Source: Rummeliibacillus pycnus_B (lineage in GTDB: Bacteria > Bacillota > Bacilli > Bacillales_A > Planococcaceae). Taken from it: DNA of 64,000 nucleotides. Position numbers and translations under genes: made by a program. Shown here piece by piece: positions 61,710-64,000 of the stretch; the first letter of the stretch is position 1; every line of letters begins with the position of its first letter. Under the pieces are notes generated by a model. The model had not been told where the DNA came from. It did no database searches and saw only the letters and a program-made list of their open reading frames with translations. Where the stretch lies: contig NZ_JBCMNM010000012.1 of the NCBI RefSeq assembly GCF_050459865.1, positions 1 through 64,000 on the forward strand, written 5' to 3'.

Positions 61710-62600
61710 TTATTTCATAGATGTTGCCATTTTCAAAGCATCCATTGGATCATTTACTTTCTCAATCGAATACACAATGTTATTATTTTGCCATTTCACA
61801 TTATTTTCTGTAGATTTAATGGCATCTAAATGAATAGATCCATTTGGTTTTGGAATAGGTAATGAGTTAGTTTCTAAAAATTCAACTGCTTGCTTTGCCA
61901 ATTCGAGTCCAAGTTCTGGTTTGGTTGTTCTTGTATGGGTAGCAAGAGACCAACGTCCTTCATTCCAGCTGGTCCATAATGATCCTGCTCCTGCATCCTG
62001 ATAACCTATAATATTATGGCCCAGATTCATCTTTTGCCCGCCAGCTTTACTAAAATCTTCGAAGCTAATTTTCTCATTAGCCTTTTCTAAGCTGCTGTAT
62101 TTCACCACTGTATATTTCGCAATAATGGATTTTTTTGAAGCCTTTTTCAAAGATGGATCATTTACTGGTACTTCTTTATCCATTTCATAAAAAACAACTG
62201 TATATTTATTTTTCTCTACGGTAGTTGTTGCAGTTAAATGCTTCCCTTCTTTTAATGGAAGTTGACTTGGGAGTGATACCGGCAACTTCGTCTTTAGCTG
62301 TTTCTTTATCGAAGCAATGACATCTGTTTGATTGTTTCCATTTATTTCAGTTTGACTGTTGTTATTTGAGTTTATCGGTTGATTCGTCGATTGATCGTCT
62401 TTTGTTTGTTCTGCTTCAGCATCCGTATTAGTAGTCTCTCCGCTTGTTGCTGCTTCACTTTTGCTCTGATCTGTTTGCTCATGCTTTTCAGTTGGATTAT
62501 CTGTATTATTATTTTCAACGTTTTTCGTGACATTCCCAGAACAAGCACTCAATAATCCCACAGCTAGCATACAACTTAAAATTTGTTTAGAATATCTCAT
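61710..62600 (-). CDS. Hypothetical lipoprotein
   Basis: 296-residue lipoprotein, family not recognised. Lipobox Leu-Ser-Ala-Cys gives Cys20. A Thr/Asn/Glu/Gln-rich low-complexity linker runs about 22-95. The globular part (about 96-296) is beta-rich (KYTVVFYEMDKEVPVND, IIAKYTVVKYSSLEKA, SLWTSWNEGRWSLATH). ATG chosen after GAGGTG; a GTG three codons upstream is inside that site. Function unknown. Confidence 0.78.
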   Translation of the reverse strand: MRYSKQILSCMLAVGLLSACSGNVTKNVENNNTDNPTEKHEQTDQSKSEAATSGETTNTDAEAEQTKDDQSTNQPINSNNNSQTEINGNNQTDVIASIKKQLKTKLPVSLPSQLPLKEGKHLTATTTVEKNKYTVVFYEMDKEVPVNDPSLKKASKKSIIAKYTVVKYSSLEKANEKISFEDFSKAGGQKMNLGHNIIGYQDAGAGSLWTSWNEGRWSLATHTRTTKPELGLELAKQAVEFLETNSLPIPKPNGSIHLDAIKSTENNVKWQNNNIVYSIEKVNDPMDALKMATSMK

Positions 62601-62749
62601 CTGTTGCACCTCTTTTTTTGTCGATCTATAATTACACTTCCCACTTTTATTATATCTAATCTTAAAGGAAATAAATTACCGAAAAATTAAAATGCTATGA
62701 CAAGGAAATTACAAACATTTATGGCATAATATCAGCATGGAGGTCTATC

Positions 62750-63403
62750 ATGAATTCAAAATTCAAACTAACTGAAGGTACAAAAGTCCATGTTCATAAC
62801 GCGCCTGACACTTTCTTATTAGAAGGCATCAAAACTACAACCACTAAACCCTTTGATCGTGTGATCGCATTCGTCTTTTCAATTGAAGAACTAACTGCCT
62901 ATTTGCAACAGTGCATCGAAGAGAAACTGATCTCTGAGCAAGGCTATCTGTTCTTTGTTTATCCTAAAAAAGGGAACAAATCGTATGATACATATATCCA
63001 TCGTGATGCGATTTTCCCCGCTATTTCTGTTGATGAACAAAAATACATTGTGGGTAGCGACTATAAATTTGCCACTTTATCTTCGTTAGATGATACATTC
63101 TCGATTCTGTCTATCAAGGTTGATGGCAAACAAAAAGGCAAGAAAAAAACTGCAAACAGCCAGTGCGTCGATGATTATATCGAAATGATTCCACAACTTA
63201 AGGAATTTTTATCATCAGATAAAAAGTTGCTCTCTTTTTATGAATCACTAACCCCAGGCTATCAAAAAGATTGGGCACGTTATGTATTCAGTGCCAAAAG
63301 AGAAGAAACACAAAAGAATCGTCTAGAAGAAATGAAGGACATTTTAGGACAAGGCTTTAAAACAAAGGAACTTTTTCGCCAAGCTCAAAAGAAAAATTCT
63401 TAA
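62750..63403 (+). CDS. YdeI/OmpD-associated family protein
   Basis: 217 residues. The C-terminal part SLTPGYQKDWARYVFSAKREETQKNRLEEMKDIL (near 166) is the conserved end of the YdeI/OmdA family (PF13376), one of whose members is linked to bacteriocin protection or membrane stress. The N-terminal 150 residues are less conserved here and seem lengthened, and could carry an additional domain. Start after TGGAGGTC. It is 18 bases ahead of the PhnB-like gene, in one transcript. Confidence 0.75.
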   Translation: MNSKFKLTEGTKVHVHNAPDTFLLEGIKTTTTKPFDRVIAFVFSIEELTAYLQQCIEEKLISEQGYLFFVYPKKGNKSYDTYIHRDAIFPAISVDEQKYIVGSDYKFATLSSLDDTFSILSIKVDGKQKGKKKTANSQCVDDYIEMIPQLKEFLSSDKKLLSFYESLTPGYQKDWARYVFSAKREETQKNRLEEMKDILGQGFKTKELFRQAQKKNS

Positions 63404-63421
63404 ACAAAAGGAGAATGTCAT

Positions 63422-63814
63422 TTGAAAGATGCAAAAGCATTTCTAATGTTCCAAGGTCAAGCAAAAGAAGCAATTGAACAATATCAAGAATGGTTTACGG
63501 ATCTCTCACTCGTTAAAGTAGCTTATATGCCCGATTCAACTCAAGTGTCTATGGCAGAGCTTGATTTTAAAGGCTATCGCATTTTATTGAATGATAGTCC
63601 GATTAAGCATAATTTTGACTTTACCCCTTCTTTCTCCATCTTTATCGTATGTGAAACAAAAGAAGAAATTGAACGCTATGCTAAAGTGGTTGCTGATGGT
63701 GGTATGACATTAATGGAATTAAACAATTACGGTTTCTCTGAACTATTCACTTGGGTACAGGATCGTTTCGGCATTTCGTGGCAATTCACTTATAATCCTT
63801 TAGTGCGAAAATAA
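63422..63814 (+). CDS. PhnB/VOC-family protein (3-demethylubiquinone methyltransferase-like fold)
   Basis: 130-residue VOC-superfamily protein of the PhnB (PF06983) branch: AFLMFQGQAKEAIEQYQEWF, VSMAELDFKGYRILLNDSP and TPSFSIFIVCETKEEIERYAKVV are the typical successive motifs, ending in a WGxxQDxFGI-like FTWVQDRFGISWQ. The family name refers to a fold, not to proven methyltransferase activity. The start is TTG with AAAGGAG eight bases upstream. Second gene after the YdeI-like gene. Confidence 0.83.
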   Translation: MKDAKAFLMFQGQAKEAIEQYQEWFTDLSLVKVAYMPDSTQVSMAELDFKGYRILLNDSPIKHNFDFTPSFSIFIVCETKEEIERYAKVVADGGMTLMELNNYGFSELFTWVQDRFGISWQFTYNPLVRK

Positions 63815-63843
63815 GCTTTCTTATAAACATTGTAAATAAGAAA

Positions 63844-63871
63844 AAGGCTACCGAAACTTTCGGATAGCCTT
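63844..63871. terminator. Terminator after the PhnB-like gene
   Basis: AAGGCTA-CCGAAA / TTTCGG-TAGCCTT stem. The minus-strand tail (TTTTTCTTATTT) is better than the plus tail, so it also ends the gene entering from the right edge. Confidence 0.75.
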
Positions 63872-63895
63872 CTTCGCAATTATTATGAGTAATTC

Positions 63896-64000
63896 TTATG
63901 GTCTGCTTTGCTGAGGTTCTAGCCTTCCTACTGTCCAATTTCCAGAGTTACTGTGTTGCATCACGCGTTTAACTCCATTTGATATTTCATCATTCGTCAA
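63896..64000 (-). CDS. Partial hypothetical protein, C-terminal end
   Basis: The last 34 codons of a minus-strand reading frame enter from the right edge: LTNDEISNGVKRVMQHSNSG, then NWTVGRLEPQQSRP and stop. Not recognised. The outermost codon is TTG, so this might also be a very short complete protein, but the upstream sequence is outside the window. Confidence 0.4.
   Translation of the reverse strand: MTNDEISNGVKRVMQHSNSGNWTVGRLEPQQSRP

Overview
The window is ordinary chromosome of a low-GC Gram-positive, spore-former-type Bacillales. Gene content and Shine-Dalgarno style (AAGGAG/GGGGTG, frequent TTG and GTG starts) point to the Planococcaceae (Lysinibacillus/Solibacillus/Viridibacillus-like). 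This is inferred from the relatives of the encoded proteins (yclNOPQ, efeOBU, sigV-rsiV, yuaF-floT, ykaA-pit, yeeI, yfkJ, ykkCD, kimA) and not from a marker gene. I found no rRNA, tRNA, CRISPR array, prophage or transposase. Most genes lie on the minus strand.

Region by region. 0-4 kb: Fur-controlled catechol-siderophore (petrobactin-type) ABC importer. 4-10 kb: POT peptide transporter, HflX GTPase, a VOC protein, proline symporter PutP. 10-13.5 kb: a repeat element, a tyrosine T-box, an NhaC-family transporter, a SAM methyltransferase. 13.6-19.3 kb: ECF sigma factor SigV with its lysozyme-sensing anti-sigma RsiV, then the Fur-controlled efeO-efeB-efeU ferrous/heme iron system. 19.3-23.5 kb: YeiH-type exporter divergent from a LysR regulator, fumarase, a PCYCGC lipoprotein. 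23.7-27.7 kb: flotillin operon with a perfect SigW promoter, and a DUF47-Pit phosphate transport pair. 27.8-33.6 kb: small membrane protein, Nudix, AI-2E-family permease, a SAM hydrolase behind a methionine-type T-box, oligoendopeptidase F. 33.8-43.6 kb: two SEC-C zinc-finger paralogues, housekeeping genes (YeeI, phosphatase, signal peptidase, PlsC, GTPase) and several gene remnants. 43.7-52.5 kb: VanZ, RlmA, MATE, MenA, asparagine synthetase, a DUF2087 regulator with a GIY-YIG protein, a guanidine-I riboswitch with ykkCD, a GNAT. 52.5-64 kb: EamA and MFS transporters, tyrosine phosphatase, GyrI-like protein, c-di-AMP riboswitch with kimA, YjjG-type nucleotidase, histidine phosphatase, GNAT, lipoprotein, YdeI-like and PhnB-like proteins.

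How the parts work together. Two iron-uptake operons carry strong Fur boxes. Four cis-acting RNAs couple transport or metabolism to cell state: the tyrosine T-box (nhaC), the methionine T-box (SAM hydrolase), guanidine-I (ykkCD) and c-di-AMP (kimA). Two envelope-stress sigma circuits are visible: a SigV operon and a SigW-type promoter in front of yuaF-floT. The least ordinary items are the methionine T-box in front of a SAM hydrolase, the SEC-C plus C-terminal HTH paralogue pair, the MITE-like and palindromic repeats, and three gene remnants (GNAT with an in-frame stop, chemoreceptor tail, DUF4440-like tail). I did not find a convincing wholly new multi-gene system.
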